Below, piece by piece: positions 8,593 through 17,000 of a stretch of DNA of 64,000 nt. Position numbers and translations under genes: made by a program. The stretch is taken from assembly GCF_004295665.1 (NCBI RefSeq), contig NZ_CP034759.1, forward strand, positions 682,001 through 746,000, written 5' to 3'. Position 1 is the first letter of the stretch, and each line of letters starts with the position of its first letter. The notes under the pieces are model-generated. The model made no database searches. It worked only from the letters and a program-made list of their open reading frames with translations, and was not told the DNA's origin. This DNA comes from Litorilituus sediminis. GTDB taxonomy: Bacteria; Pseudomonadota; Gammaproteobacteria; Enterobacterales; Alteromonadaceae.

Positions 8593-8609
8593 AATCGTAA
8601 ATTACGATT
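8593..8609. promoter_or_regulatory. Palindromic candidate operator upstream of the cytochrome c peroxidase
   Basis: AATCGTAA and TTACGATT form perfect 8-bp arms around one central base, about 100 bp upstream of the peroxidase start and in the divergent region shared with the lipoprotein gene. A further TACGAT lies near 8634. The regulator is unknown. I see no canonical FNR or OxyR site. Confidence 0.35.
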
Positions 8610-8707
8610 AGAACAATCAATTTATTTCGTTAGATACGATAAAAAACTCTCTGTAACATGCGCGCCATAAAACAATAGTCCTCAAGCCTTACAAAAGGAA
8701 CAACAAT

Positions 8708-9697
8708 ATGCTTAAAACTGTTATCTTACCCTTAAGTTTACTTATGCTGACCTTGTCTGTACAAGCGAGCCGAATTGATCAAGAGCCAATAAAAGTCATT
8801 GAACCTGCAACAGGTTTAAATACCGCTATGGTCGAATTAGGTAAAAATTTATGGTTTGATCCTCGTTTATCAAAATCAAACGCTATTTCCTGTAATTCTT
8901 GTCACAACCTTGCCACAGGTGGCGTTGATAATTTACCCAGTTCCATTGGTCATCAATGGACTATCGGCCCAATTAACTCACCAACTGTGTTAAATGCAGA
9001 GTATAACTTTGTTCAGTTTTGGAACGGGCGAGCAAAAGATCTTAAGGCGCAGGCTTCAGGCCCTATAGATAACCCGAAAGAAATGGCATTTACTCATCAA
9101 CTCGCTGTTGAAACCGTTGCCAGTATACCTGCCTATCAAACCATGTTTACCAAAGCATTTGGTAGCAAAGATATTTCAATTGATAAGGTTGCCCAAGCTA
9201 TTGCAGAATTTGAAAAAACTTTACGCACGCCAAACGCTAATTTTGATTTATGGTTAAAAGGCGATGACAAGGCGCTAACTGCTAAGCAAAAAGCAGGTTA
9301 CCAATTATTTAAAGATATTGGCTGTATTGCTTGTCACAGTGGCCCAGCAGTAGGTGGGCAAATGTATCAAAAAATGGGCTTAGTTAAACCTTATAAAACG
9401 AACAACCCTGACACTGGCCGAGCAGCTATCACCAATAACCCAAGTGATAAGCATTTTTTCAAAGTACCAACACTGAGAAATGTTGAATTAACCTACCCTT
9501 ATTTTCATGATGGTGCTATTTGGAGTTTACAAGAAGCGGTAGAAATTATGGCAGATGTACAATTAGGGCGCACCTTAAGTAAGGATGAATCAGCAAAAAT
9601 TGTTGCCTTTTTACAGTCATTAACCGGAGAACAACCTAAGGTAACCTTGCCTAGCTTGCCACCTTCAACCTATAAAACACCACAACCAAAATTGTAA
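8708..9697 (+). CDS. Dihaem cytochrome c peroxidase (CcpA/MauG family)
   Basis: 329 residues, typical for bacterial dihaem peroxidases. A signal peptide (about 1-20) sends it to the periplasm. Two c-type haem motifs are visible: CNSCH (62-66, the peroxidatic haem) and CIACH (206-210, the electron-transferring haem). NFVQFWNGRA and VPTLRNVELTYPYFHDG are typical of the family. It reduces hydrogen peroxide to water using electrons from small c-type cytochromes or cupredoxins. The ribosome binding site AAGGA lies 7 bp before the ATG. It stands alone, with a palindrome upstream and a strong terminator downstream. Confidence 0.94.
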   Translation: MLKTVILPLSLLMLTLSVQASRIDQEPIKVIEPATGLNTAMVELGKNLWFDPRLSKSNAISCNSCHNLATGGVDNLPSSIGHQWTIGPINSPTVLNAEYNFVQFWNGRAKDLKAQASGPIDNPKEMAFTHQLAVETVASIPAYQTMFTKAFGSKDISIDKVAQAIAEFEKTLRTPNANFDLWLKGDDKALTAKQKAGYQLFKDIGCIACHSGPAVGGQMYQKMGLVKPYKTNNPDTGRAAITNNPSDKHFFKVPTLRNVELTYPYFHDGAIWSLQEAVEIMADVQLGRTLSKDESAKIVAFLQSLTGEQPKVTLPSLPPSTYKTPQPKL

Positions 9698-9718
9698 ATT
9701 TCCAGCATAGCAGACTAA

Positions 9719-9746
9719 AAAGCCATAAGCTTACGCTTATGGCTTT
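9719..9746 (+). terminator. Terminator after the cytochrome c peroxidase
   Basis: AAAGCCATAAGC and GCTTATGGCTTT form a perfect 12-bp stem with loop TTAC. The A-rich left and T-rich right flanks suggest it can act for both convergent genes. Confidence 0.8.
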
Positions 9747-9784
9747 AATCATTTAATGCTATTTTATTTAATTTTACTACTAAG

Positions 9785-10861
9785 TTAGCCCTTAGACTCG
9801 TTTTCCTCTATTTCAGGGGTTGAAGGCCAAGCATTAGTCACAGCTTTTACTAAAGTCGCAAGCGGTATCGCAAAAAATACCCCCCAAAAGCCCCATAAGC
9901 CACCAAAGAAAATGACGGCAATAATAATGGTTACCGGATGTAAATTAACCGCCTCAGAGAACAATAAAGGTACGATGACATTGCCGTCTAAGGCCTGAAT
10001 AATGCCATAAGCTAACATAACATAGCCAAACTCACTGGTTAAACCAAACTGAAACAGCGCCACTAATGCTACCGGTATAGTAACTACTGTTGCACCAACA
10101 TAAGGAACTAATACTGATAAGCCCACTAATACCCCAAGCAATACCGCATAATTTAAGCCTAAGAAGATAAAGGCGACCGTCGACATAGCACCAACAATGA
10201 TAATTTCAATCACTTTACCTCGAATATAGTTTAAGATCTGCTGGTTCATTTCTTTACCAACTTGTGTTGCCATACGGCGCTCTCTAGGTAAAAAGCTGGT
10301 AAAATAACGCACTAATTCCTGTTTATCTTTAAGAAAGAAAAACACCATTAATGGTACTAAAATTAAATAAACCATTAAGGCAACAATATCTGAAATAGAA
10401 TTAAGAGACGCTTTAAGTACGACCTCCCCCCATTCAAGTATCTTGTCATTAACTAAATTAATTAAGGTTTCTACTTGCGATACCTGCAAAATTTCCGGGT
10501 ATTTTTCAGGTAAGGTTAATAAAAAGCCTTTACCTTGGGTGATCATATTAGGTACTTCTTGCACTAAACTACTACTTTGCTGCCAAATAATGGGCATCAA
10601 ACCTAAAATAGCCACTAAAGAAAAGCTGATAAAGGTCAGTACTACCGCTACCGATGCAGAGGTACGAGAGACATTGATTTGAGTGAGCTTATTAACAGGT
10701 AAATCCAGCAAAAATGCTATCGCTATTGCCACAAACACTGGCATTAATAAACTGCTAAACATAGCAATAAATAAAAATAAACACAGCAATATCACCACTA
10801 AGGTTACGGCATTAGGATCAGAAAATTTGCGCGTATACCAATTGGTAAACATTTTTATCAT
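9785..10861 (-). CDS. perM: AI-2E family transporter / PerM-like permease
   Basis: 358 residues with about eight hydrophobic segments, of the AI-2E transporter family (E. coli YfgO/PerM, TqsA). The N-terminal helices (about 20-85) and the C-terminal set (about 215-345) flank a soluble helical region. The family motif region near 250-320 includes VPYVGATVVTIPVAL and VPLLFSEAVNLHP. Members export small molecules or act as Na+(Li+)/H+ antiporters; the substrate here is not predictable. The ATG overlaps the stop of the TusA-like gene by four bases (10858-10861), so the two form an operon. Its place beside bepA is conserved with E. coli. Confidence 0.9.
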   Translation of the reverse strand: MIKMFTNWYTRKFSDPNAVTLVVILLCLFLFIAMFSSLLMPVFVAIAIAFLLDLPVNKLTQINVSRTSASVAVVLTFISFSLVAILGLMPIIWQQSSSLVQEVPNMITQGKGFLLTLPEKYPEILQVSQVETLINLVNDKILEWGEVVLKASLNSISDIVALMVYLILVPLMVFFFLKDKQELVRYFTSFLPRERRMATQVGKEMNQQILNYIRGKVIEIIIVGAMSTVAFIFLGLNYAVLLGVLVGLSVLVPYVGATVVTIPVALVALFQFGLTSEFGYVMLAYGIIQALDGNVIVPLLFSEAVNLHPVTIIIAVIFFGGLWGFWGVFFAIPLATLVKAVTNAWPSTPEIEENESKG

Positions 10862-11106
10862 AATATTTTTTTCTCTTTATCAAAGTGCTTTGCTTGAATG
10901 CAGATTTCAATAATGCCATTTGCTTTAGGGGTTTGGCTATAGCTATAGCCCTGTTTTAGCAATAATTTTGGAATATCTTTGATCGAACCTGCATCTTTTA
11001 ACATCAGCATGCAAGTATCACCAGGCGTTAACTGTTTTAATAATAATCGTGTTTGTACCAAAGGTATCGGACACTTTTCCTTTGTGCCATCATAGTGATA
11101 TATCAT
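10858..11106 (-). CDS. TusA-like sulfurtransferase
   Basis: 82 residues of the TusA/SirA/YedF family. The CPxP signature is present as KCPIPLVQTR (cysteine at residue 12), followed by the two-layer alpha/beta core. TusA-family proteins carry persulphide on this cysteine and relay sulphur, for example to tRNA thiolation or respiratory enzymes. This copy is fused to no other domain and overlaps perM by four bases, a pairing seen in marine gammaproteobacteria. Whether it is the housekeeping TusA or a specialised paralogue cannot be told from sequence. Confidence 0.88.
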   Translation of the reverse strand: MIYHYDGTKEKCPIPLVQTRLLLKQLTPGDTCMLMLKDAGSIKDIPKLLLKQGYSYSQTPKANGIIEICIQAKHFDKEKKIL

Positions 11107-11243
11107 GAGAAACTTACAAACAACTCTTTTGTTTAATTAGTTAATTTGCGACAATTATACCCATAGCCAAGGGCGACACAAATGAATTTCCCTCATGATA
11201 ACGGCATTAGGTTTTACCCATTCGATTAGGAATTTTAACAACT

Positions 11244-11855
11244 ATGAGCGCTTTAAGCCCTAACGCTAATTTAAAAGAAATAAACGCCTATAAGAAACAA
11301 ATTAACTGGGGAGATGTACCTGCGATTTTTCACTTGGTGTCTTCTTCTGTTGGCGAGTTAGATAGTATCTTAACTCACGGTTTTGATAGCGCTTACAAAA
11401 AAGTCATTAACCCTAATAGCTGGAACCTAGAACTCTTTGGCGCCTATAAAGATGAAAACGGCGAATTAAAAGTAAAAAACAAGCCTGAAATCATTCTCAA
11501 ACATGACTACACAGACATGGGCTATGAATTACATTGCTACCCAGTAATCAATGGTGAAGTCGTCACACAAATGGTGCTCAACAATGCACAATGTCCTTTT
11601 GAGCGCTGGATGCCCGAGAGCATGCAAATGTTATTTAGAGTGAACAGCTTAATCGCCTTTGCTATTTTTTGCTATCAAAGTGGTGATGATGCTGATCTTG
11701 CCTTAATGAAGTTTACCCATAGACGCGTTGAACAATTAATTAAGAATTTAAGCGAATTTTTTCATATTTCAGCTATCAAAGGATACAATATCGCACAATT
11801 TTACCAAGAAATTGTGAAGAGAAATGGTAATATCCTAACTCAGGAAGAAGGTTAA
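11244..11855 (+). CDS. Conserved hypothetical protein, 203 residues
   Basis: Soluble, no signal peptide, mixed alpha/beta in the first 115 residues, then helical. The middle has DYTDMGYELHCYPVING and CPFERWMPES. The C-terminal half (140-200) is strongly helical (FAIFCYQSGDDADLALMKFTHRRVEQL). I recognise no domain. It is divergent from the TusA-perM operon and lies 83 bp upstream of bepA on the same strand. Confidence 0.7.
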   Translation: MSALSPNANLKEINAYKKQINWGDVPAIFHLVSSSVGELDSILTHGFDSAYKKVINPNSWNLELFGAYKDENGELKVKNKPEIILKHDYTDMGYELHCYPVINGEVVTQMVLNNAQCPFERWMPESMQMLFRVNSLIAFAIFCYQSGDDADLALMKFTHRRVEQLIKNLSEFFHISAIKGYNIAQFYQEIVKRNGNILTQEEG

Positions 11856-11938
11856 GGTATCGTCACAGGCACTAACCTTAATTATCATTTTTAACCGTCA
11901 AAATAAATTCGCTGGTTTAGCGTAAACAGGATTTACTA

Positions 11939-13402
11939 TTGTTCAATCTAAAACCATTATTTAAAGCGACCACATTAACACTCGCCATTGCTGGCGCGAC
12001 AAGTTTTAATGCCAACGCTATAGCCAATGACAAGAACAAACTACCCGAAATAGGTACCTCTGCATTTAGTATTTTGTCACTCGATAAAGAGCGACAAATC
12101 GGCCAAGCCATGATGCGTCAACTGCGCGCAACATCACCTATCATTCAAGATCCTGTCTTAATTGAATATATTAATGATTTAGGTAATCAATTAGTCAAGC
12201 ATGCACAAGATGTAAATTATGCCTTTGAATTTTTTATTATTAATAATAATGAATTAAATGCTTTTGCATTTTTTGGCGGACATGTCGGTATTCACAGCGG
12301 CTTAATCACAGCAGCAGATACCGAAAGTGAACTGGCATCCGTTATTGCCCATGAAATTTCTCACGTTACCCAGCGCCACTTAGCTCGCAGATTAGAGTCA
12401 CAAAGCCAAACACAAGCATTAACTATGGCCGGCTTAGTATCAGGGGTATTATTAAGCTTAGTCAATCCAACTATGGGTATGGCAGCATTAAGCGCCAGTA
12501 TGGCGGCGACACAACAAGCGAGCATAAACTACACGCGCGGCAATGAGAAAGAAGCCGATCGCGTAGGTATTGCCCTACTCGCCAATAGTGGTTTTGACCC
12601 CCAAGGTGCACCCAGCTTTTTTAGTAAAATGTCGGAAAAGTATCGCTATGCCAGTAAACCGCCGGCCATGTTACTCACTCACCCATTGCCTGAGTCTCGT
12701 ATCGCCGATGCTCGTCAAAGAGCACATAATTACCCTGTGAGACCTTTGCCGCCAAGCACACAGTTTGAGTTAGCAAAAGCACGCATTAGAGCAAGATATC
12801 AAGGTAATGCCAAAGATAACATTAATTACTTTAAGCGATTATTGAGCAAAAACAGTTACATAATCGCAGAAGCGGCTCAATATGGCTTAGCGCTCTCTTA
12901 TTATGAAGACAAACAATACAAGCAAGCGCAAACACTATTAGAGCAACTAAGAGACACTAACAAGCATAATTTATTTTATGTTGATGCCTTAACCGATGCC
13001 TACTTATCATCTCATCAATACGATGATGCCATTAAAATGCTCGCCGATCTTAGCCTGATCATGCCGAATAACCAGGTGGTAAGTCTTAATTATGGTAATG
13101 CACTACTTAGCGCAAAAAAATACGATGAAGCCGCGCAAGTGCTACAAGATTTCTTAATCGTCAATCCAGGTAATTTTATTGCCCATGACCTATTAACCTC
13201 AGTTTATAGAAAACAAGGGAAAACTGGCTTAATGCATATGAATAAAGCAGAAGTTTTCGCCTTGTTAGGCGCTTATGCTAAAGCCGTAGATGAGTTACAA
13301 ACCAGCTATGGCTTTTTAGAAGAACAACCACTGATGCAAAAACGCGTTAAAGCAAGAATTTTACAATTTCAAGAGCAAGAAAATAGACTTAAACGCCTAT
13401 AG
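11939..13402 (+). CDS. bepA: Periplasmic M48 metalloprotease/chaperone BepA (YfgC)
   Basis: 487 residues, the same size as E. coli BepA. The start is TTG at 11939, preceded by an ACAGGA ribosome binding site; it gives a good signal peptide ending near ANA (about 27). The zinc motif HEISH is at 138-142, with the third ligand region NEKEADRVG near 205. A C-terminal TPR array spans about 300-480. BepA assists or degrades stalled LptD at the BAM complex and maintains the outer membrane. The perM-bepA-arsC order is the same as in E. coli. Downstream arsC starts 34 bp later. Confidence 0.95.
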   Translation: MFNLKPLFKATTLTLAIAGATSFNANAIANDKNKLPEIGTSAFSILSLDKERQIGQAMMRQLRATSPIIQDPVLIEYINDLGNQLVKHAQDVNYAFEFFIINNNELNAFAFFGGHVGIHSGLITAADTESELASVIAHEISHVTQRHLARRLESQSQTQALTMAGLVSGVLLSLVNPTMGMAALSASMAATQQASINYTRGNEKEADRVGIALLANSGFDPQGAPSFFSKMSEKYRYASKPPAMLLTHPLPESRIADARQRAHNYPVRPLPPSTQFELAKARIRARYQGNAKDNINYFKRLLSKNSYIIAEAAQYGLALSYYEDKQYKQAQTLLEQLRDTNKHNLFYVDALTDAYLSSHQYDDAIKMLADLSLIMPNNQVVSLNYGNALLSAKKYDEAAQVLQDFLIVNPGNFIAHDLLTSVYRKQGKTGLMHMNKAEVFALLGAYAKAVDELQTSYGFLEEQPLMQKRVKARILQFQEQENRLKRL

Positions 13403-13436
13403 TTCTTAGCCACAATTAGCAAATCAAGGAAATAAC

Positions 13437-13793
13437 ATGTTAACTATTTACCACAACCCTCGCTGTTCAAAAAGCCGTCAAACTTTAGCCTTACTCGAGG
13501 AAAAAGCCAACGAGCACAAGCAAGAGTTTACTATCGTAGAATACTTAAAAACGCCATTAAACCAAGGGCAAATTGAACAGCTACTTGTGCAGCTTAACTG
13601 TACACCAGTTGAAATGATACGTACTAAAGAAGCTGAGTTTAAAGAGCAAGAGTTAAACGGTGCAAGTGACGAGCAACTAATTCAGGCCATGGTCAATACA
13701 CCAAAACTAGTAGAGCGCCCAATAGTATCAGACGGTGACAAAGCAATTATTGGCCGTCCGCCAGAAAATGTCTTTTCGCTATTTAACCAATAA
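13437..13793 (+). CDS. arsC: ArsC-family reductase (YfgD-like)
   Basis: 118 residues of the glutaredoxin-like ArsC family. The N-terminal HNPRCSKSR motif holds the redox cysteine (residue 10), and RPIVSDGDKAIIGRPPE is the conserved C-terminal arginine loop. Family members reduce arsenate with glutaredoxin, but the orthologue in this locus (E. coli YfgD) has no proven arsenate role. No ars operon genes are nearby. It is downstream of bepA and 14 bp upstream of the DUF2069 gene, so these probably form one transcript. Confidence 0.9.
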   Translation: MLTIYHNPRCSKSRQTLALLEEKANEHKQEFTIVEYLKTPLNQGQIEQLLVQLNCTPVEMIRTKEAEFKEQELNGASDEQLIQAMVNTPKLVERPIVSDGDKAIIGRPPENVFSLFNQ

Positions 13794-13807
13794 ATTCGAG
13801 TTGTTCA

Positions 13808-14209
13808 ATGTCTAAACAAAGAATATCGACAACTAACCTAAGAAAAATAGCCTTAACTGGCTATTTTTCTTTATTAGTTTATATGCCGCTGTGGCTGTTA
13901 GTAATCAATCCAAGTACCAGCTTAAGTACAACCACCACCTTAGCATTATTTACGCTACCGCTGCTTTTTCCACTGAAAGGTTTATTACAAGGTAACCCTT
14001 ATACTTACGCCTGGTCTAACTTTATCGTGCTTATCTATTTTCTGCACAGCTTAACAACATTGTGGGTATCACCAGCTGATAGGATCTGGGCTTTACTAGA
14101 GCTAATTTTTGCCTCAGCCATGTTTTTAGGCGCAACCTATTATGCCAAGTATCGCGGCCAAGAATTAGGGCTTAGCATTCGTAAAAAGAAAGACGCCAAA
14201 AAGAGTTAA
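13808..14209 (+). CDS. DUF2069 inner-membrane protein
   Basis: 133 residues with about four hydrophobic segments (near 16-35, 43-58, 68-88 and 93-112) and a lysine-rich C-terminal tail (SIRKKKDAKKS). This matches the DUF2069 family of small predicted membrane proteins, function unknown. NPYTYAWSNFIVLIYFLH is the conserved core. It closes the bepA-arsC transcript. The positive tail suggests a cytosolic C-terminus. Confidence 0.85.
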   Translation: MSKQRISTTNLRKIALTGYFSLLVYMPLWLLVINPSTSLSTTTTLALFTLPLLFPLKGLLQGNPYTYAWSNFIVLIYFLHSLTTLWVSPADRIWALLELIFASAMFLGATYYAKYRGQELGLSIRKKKDAKKS

Positions 14210-14278
14210 TTAGTCATATAGCTAAAAATTGTATAAAGTAGAGAGGCTCGGTAATGATTATTTAAGGACTTATTTATT

Positions 14279-16198
14279 ATGCGACTCACCCTCTCTACTC
14301 TAACCATAGCAATGTGCTTAGCATTAAGTGCATGCGGTGGTGGCTCAGACTCCAGCAATGAAGATTTAGGCCAATTGCCAGGCACTAATAGTGGCTCAAT
14401 TGTTCAAGTAGAAGACACGTTAAATATCAACCAAGGCGTTGAATTAGCGTTATATTATCCAAATGATACCTTAAGTAATATTCACTGGCAGCAAACAGCT
14501 GGTCAGCCAATAAACTTAGTAGCCCAAAACACTAAAGTACTCGCTTTCACACCTGAAACTGCTGGTGACTATAGCTTTAGCGTGAGCTTTTCTGTGAACG
14601 GCGGCGCATTACAAACGCTTGAGCAAGACATCACAGTAAATGAGCAAGATAACGGTATTACCGCACGTTTAGGCCATGCAGTCCTCTCAGAAAACAAGGT
14701 CTCTTTAAGAGCTAGCCTAAACAATATCACCCCTATTGGTAACACAACTTGGCAGCAACTTTCCGGACCAAAAATAGACTTTTCTGATCATAGTGATGAT
14801 TGGTCTGTGGTTTATTTTGACGCACCTAAGGTGTCAACAGATACATTAATTACCTTTGAGGTCAGCAGCACAGATACAAACAACACTTATACTGACTCTG
14901 TCACCATACTTGTTGAAAAAGCTGATGCAATCAGTAGTAGCGCTCTATTTGACGAGCGTGTTGCCCGTGTTTCTCCTTACAATAACAATAGCCCTTATGC
15001 TAATGATATAGTGCACTGCGTTTATGCAAATACCTTGATTGACCCTTGCACATTAAACACCTTGCCTTTAATTGCTGAAGAAACTAAAGGCAGCTCAGAA
15101 AGCCCAAGCGTTGAAGATATTATGAATCGCGTAGTTGTCTCACACCAGTGGATGGGCGATCGCTTTAAGCATTTTATTGAAAACTATGATGAGCACAATG
15201 ACTTTAAAAATCTACTTAGAGCCACCACAGCTATTGTTATTTCCTATGACGTAAGACCTTCCTTTTATTGGGCAGCAACCGGGGCAATTTATTTAGATGC
15301 AGAAAATTTTTGGCTAAACCCACAAGAGCGTGACACCATCAACGAAGCGCCTGATTACCGCTCTGATTTTGGCAAAGACTTAAACTTTGTTATGCCATGG
15401 CGTTATGTAAAAGATAACGATTACGCTAGCCGCTCATTTAGCCGCAATATTCGCACAACAAGAACCGAAGAAGATGGCTTATATCGCTTAACCAGCTTAA
15501 TGTATCATGAGCTTGCTCATGCTAATGACTTTTTCCCAAGTACCCAGTGGTATAGTCACTCAGGTAGTACTAGCATTTATAACGCTGCCGTTGGCAGTGA
15601 CACCGAATCAGACAAATTAACCGATGCCTACCCTCTTAATAGTAATGAGATGAATAGCTTAGCCAAGGTAAGTTTTCGTGGTGAAACAGCAACATCAACA
15701 CAAGTAAACTATCAACCGAGTGACGTTGAAGGCTTCTTTAGTACAGATAGCGCTAATGATTATTACAACTACTCAAGTACCCGAGAAGATTATGCAATGT
15801 TATTTGAAGAATTAATGATGAAATCTCGTTATGGTGTCGTTCGTGATGTTGCCATCACCAACAAGCCAAGTGGTGATAATGTCACCGCACTTGATTACAT
15901 TGTTACTTGGGGTCAACGCGGCCGCATTGGTGAAGAAGACATAAAGCCTCGGGTAAATTTTGCTGCCAAACGCATTTTACCTGAATTTGACAGTGATAGC
16001 GCCATTGCAACCTTAGCTGCGCCAATCCCTATGATCTCAGGTGACAACTGGCTTGATAATTTAAACATTAGCCCGAGCAACGCCAATATAAATAACGCTA
16101 GTCCGCAATTTAGCGCCTTTATTAAAGCACCAATTACCGTGCCCGACATGAGAAGTGACGTAACACGTTACTATCATAAGGCACTACCGAAGAAATAG
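14279..16198 (+). CDS. Large lipoprotein with HExxH metallopeptidase-like motif
   Basis: 639 residues. The signal peptide ends in the lipobox LSAC (cysteine near 19), followed by GGGSDSS. Residues about 40-215 look like two Ig/PKD-like beta domains (IHWQQTAGQPINLV, then TTWQQLSGPKIDFS). The C-terminal part (220-639) contains SLMYHELAHANDFF, an HExxH zinc-binding motif followed by an acidic residue, and LFEELMMKSRYG, which could supply the third ligand. This suggests a surface or periplasmic zinc peptidase, but I do not recognise the family. No protein partner is evident. It stands alone, convergent with hda. Confidence 0.75.
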   Translation: MRLTLSTLTIAMCLALSACGGGSDSSNEDLGQLPGTNSGSIVQVEDTLNINQGVELALYYPNDTLSNIHWQQTAGQPINLVAQNTKVLAFTPETAGDYSFSVSFSVNGGALQTLEQDITVNEQDNGITARLGHAVLSENKVSLRASLNNITPIGNTTWQQLSGPKIDFSDHSDDWSVVYFDAPKVSTDTLITFEVSSTDTNNTYTDSVTILVEKADAISSSALFDERVARVSPYNNNSPYANDIVHCVYANTLIDPCTLNTLPLIAEETKGSSESPSVEDIMNRVVVSHQWMGDRFKHFIENYDEHNDFKNLLRATTAIVISYDVRPSFYWAATGAIYLDAENFWLNPQERDTINEAPDYRSDFGKDLNFVMPWRYVKDNDYASRSFSRNIRTTRTEEDGLYRLTSLMYHELAHANDFFPSTQWYSHSGSTSIYNAAVGSDTESDKLTDAYPLNSNEMNSLAKVSFRGETATSTQVNYQPSDVEGFFSTDSANDYYNYSSTREDYAMLFEELMMKSRYGVVRDVAITNKPSGDNVTALDYIVTWGQRGRIGEEDIKPRVNFAAKRILPEFDSDSAIATLAAPIPMISGDNWLDNLNISPSNANINNASPQFSAFIKAPITVPDMRSDVTRYYHKALPKK

Positions 16199-16209
16199 CT
16201 GAAAAGCCT

Positions 16210-16265
16210 GTGCTAAATATCACTAGCCTCTGGCTAGCATACGAAAGCTAATTGATATTTAGCAC
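16210..16265. terminator. Long nested hairpin between the lipoprotein gene and hda
   Basis: GTGCTAAATATCA (16210-16222) pairs perfectly with 16253-16265. Inside it CTAGCC-TCT-GGCTAG (16223-16237) forms a second stem. The right arm lies inside the 3' end of hda. It has no clear U-tract, so its role as a convergent terminator is probable but not certain. Confidence 0.5.
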
Positions 16266-17000
16266 TTGTTTTATAAAAGGAATGGTTATTCTTCTTTGCG
16301 CTCGAATAGACGCTTTATCTAGCGTATCGAGCGCCTTTAATAGACTCGACATATCCCGACTAGCACGATTAAGTAAAAATCGCACCGCTTCATCCGATAA
16401 TAATAAACCACGTTGCCCTGCTCGATATTGCAACGCAAGTACCTTTTCATCATCACACAAAGGCTTTATTTGCTCGGTATAACCCCAAGAAAGTCGCGAC
16501 ACTAAATCAGGTAAAGTAATACCAAGTTGATGAGCCGTTTCATCGCCGGTAATAATCAGATAGTTGTTTTGCTCTAGCACCCGATTAAATAAATCAAAAA
16601 TAGCCTGTTGCCACTTTTCATCGCCTGCAATAAGGCCGATATCATCTAGGCAAATTAAATCCATTTGCTCTAAACCATCCAGTACTTCAACGGGCAAATG
16701 TTTTAACTCCGCACAAGATAAGCACACTGATGACTTACCTAACTGAGCGGCAAAGTTACTACTTGCATGGAGCAAATGTGATTTACCAACCCCAGCTAAC
16801 CCGAACAAGAAAAAGCTATGGGGTAATTCACCAAAAAGCGCTAATGACTCTTCTTCGGTGTTATCCACCAGTTGTAGTTGATCTTGCCTGACAAAATCTT
16901 GTAATTGACCTGTAACAACACTATTGGCTTCACTCCTAAAGCTATCAAAAGTTTCATCATCAGGTAATTGCACTGATAACCCTAACTGAGATGCCTGCAT
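16248..17000 (-). CDS. hda: DnaA regulatory inactivator Hda
   Basis: 250 residues from the ATG at 17000. An upstream in-frame ATG at 17015 exists, but the chosen one overlaps the TAA of the DUF2066 gene (TAATG) and gives the family N-terminus. The clamp-binding motif is QLGLS at the N-terminus, then LPDDETF. AAA+ motifs are GLAGVGKSHL (Walker A) and LICLDDIG (Walker B). Hda with the DNA-loaded beta clamp stimulates DnaA-ATP hydrolysis and limits re-initiation. The position between bepA-arsC and purM-purN is conserved with E. coli. Confidence 0.95.
   Translation of the reverse strand: MQASQLGLSVQLPDDETFDSFRSEANSVVTGQLQDFVRQDQLQLVDNTEEESLALFGELPHSFFLFGLAGVGKSHLLHASSNFAAQLGKSSVCLSCAELKHLPVEVLDGLEQMDLICLDDIGLIAGDEKWQQAIFDLFNRVLEQNNYLIITGDETAHQLGITLPDLVSRLSWGYTEQIKPLCDDEKVLALQYRAGQRGLLLSDEAVRFLLNRASRDMSSLLKALDTLDKASIRAQRRITIPFIKQVLNIN

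Noticed and set aside
10443-10913. Plus-strand ORFs antisense to perM and the TusA-like gene
   Set aside because: Shadow frames of genes with clear family motifs.
13437-13793. True arsenic-resistance determinant
   Set aside because: No ars operon genes are near, and the locus order matches yfgD, whose role in arsenate reduction is not shown.
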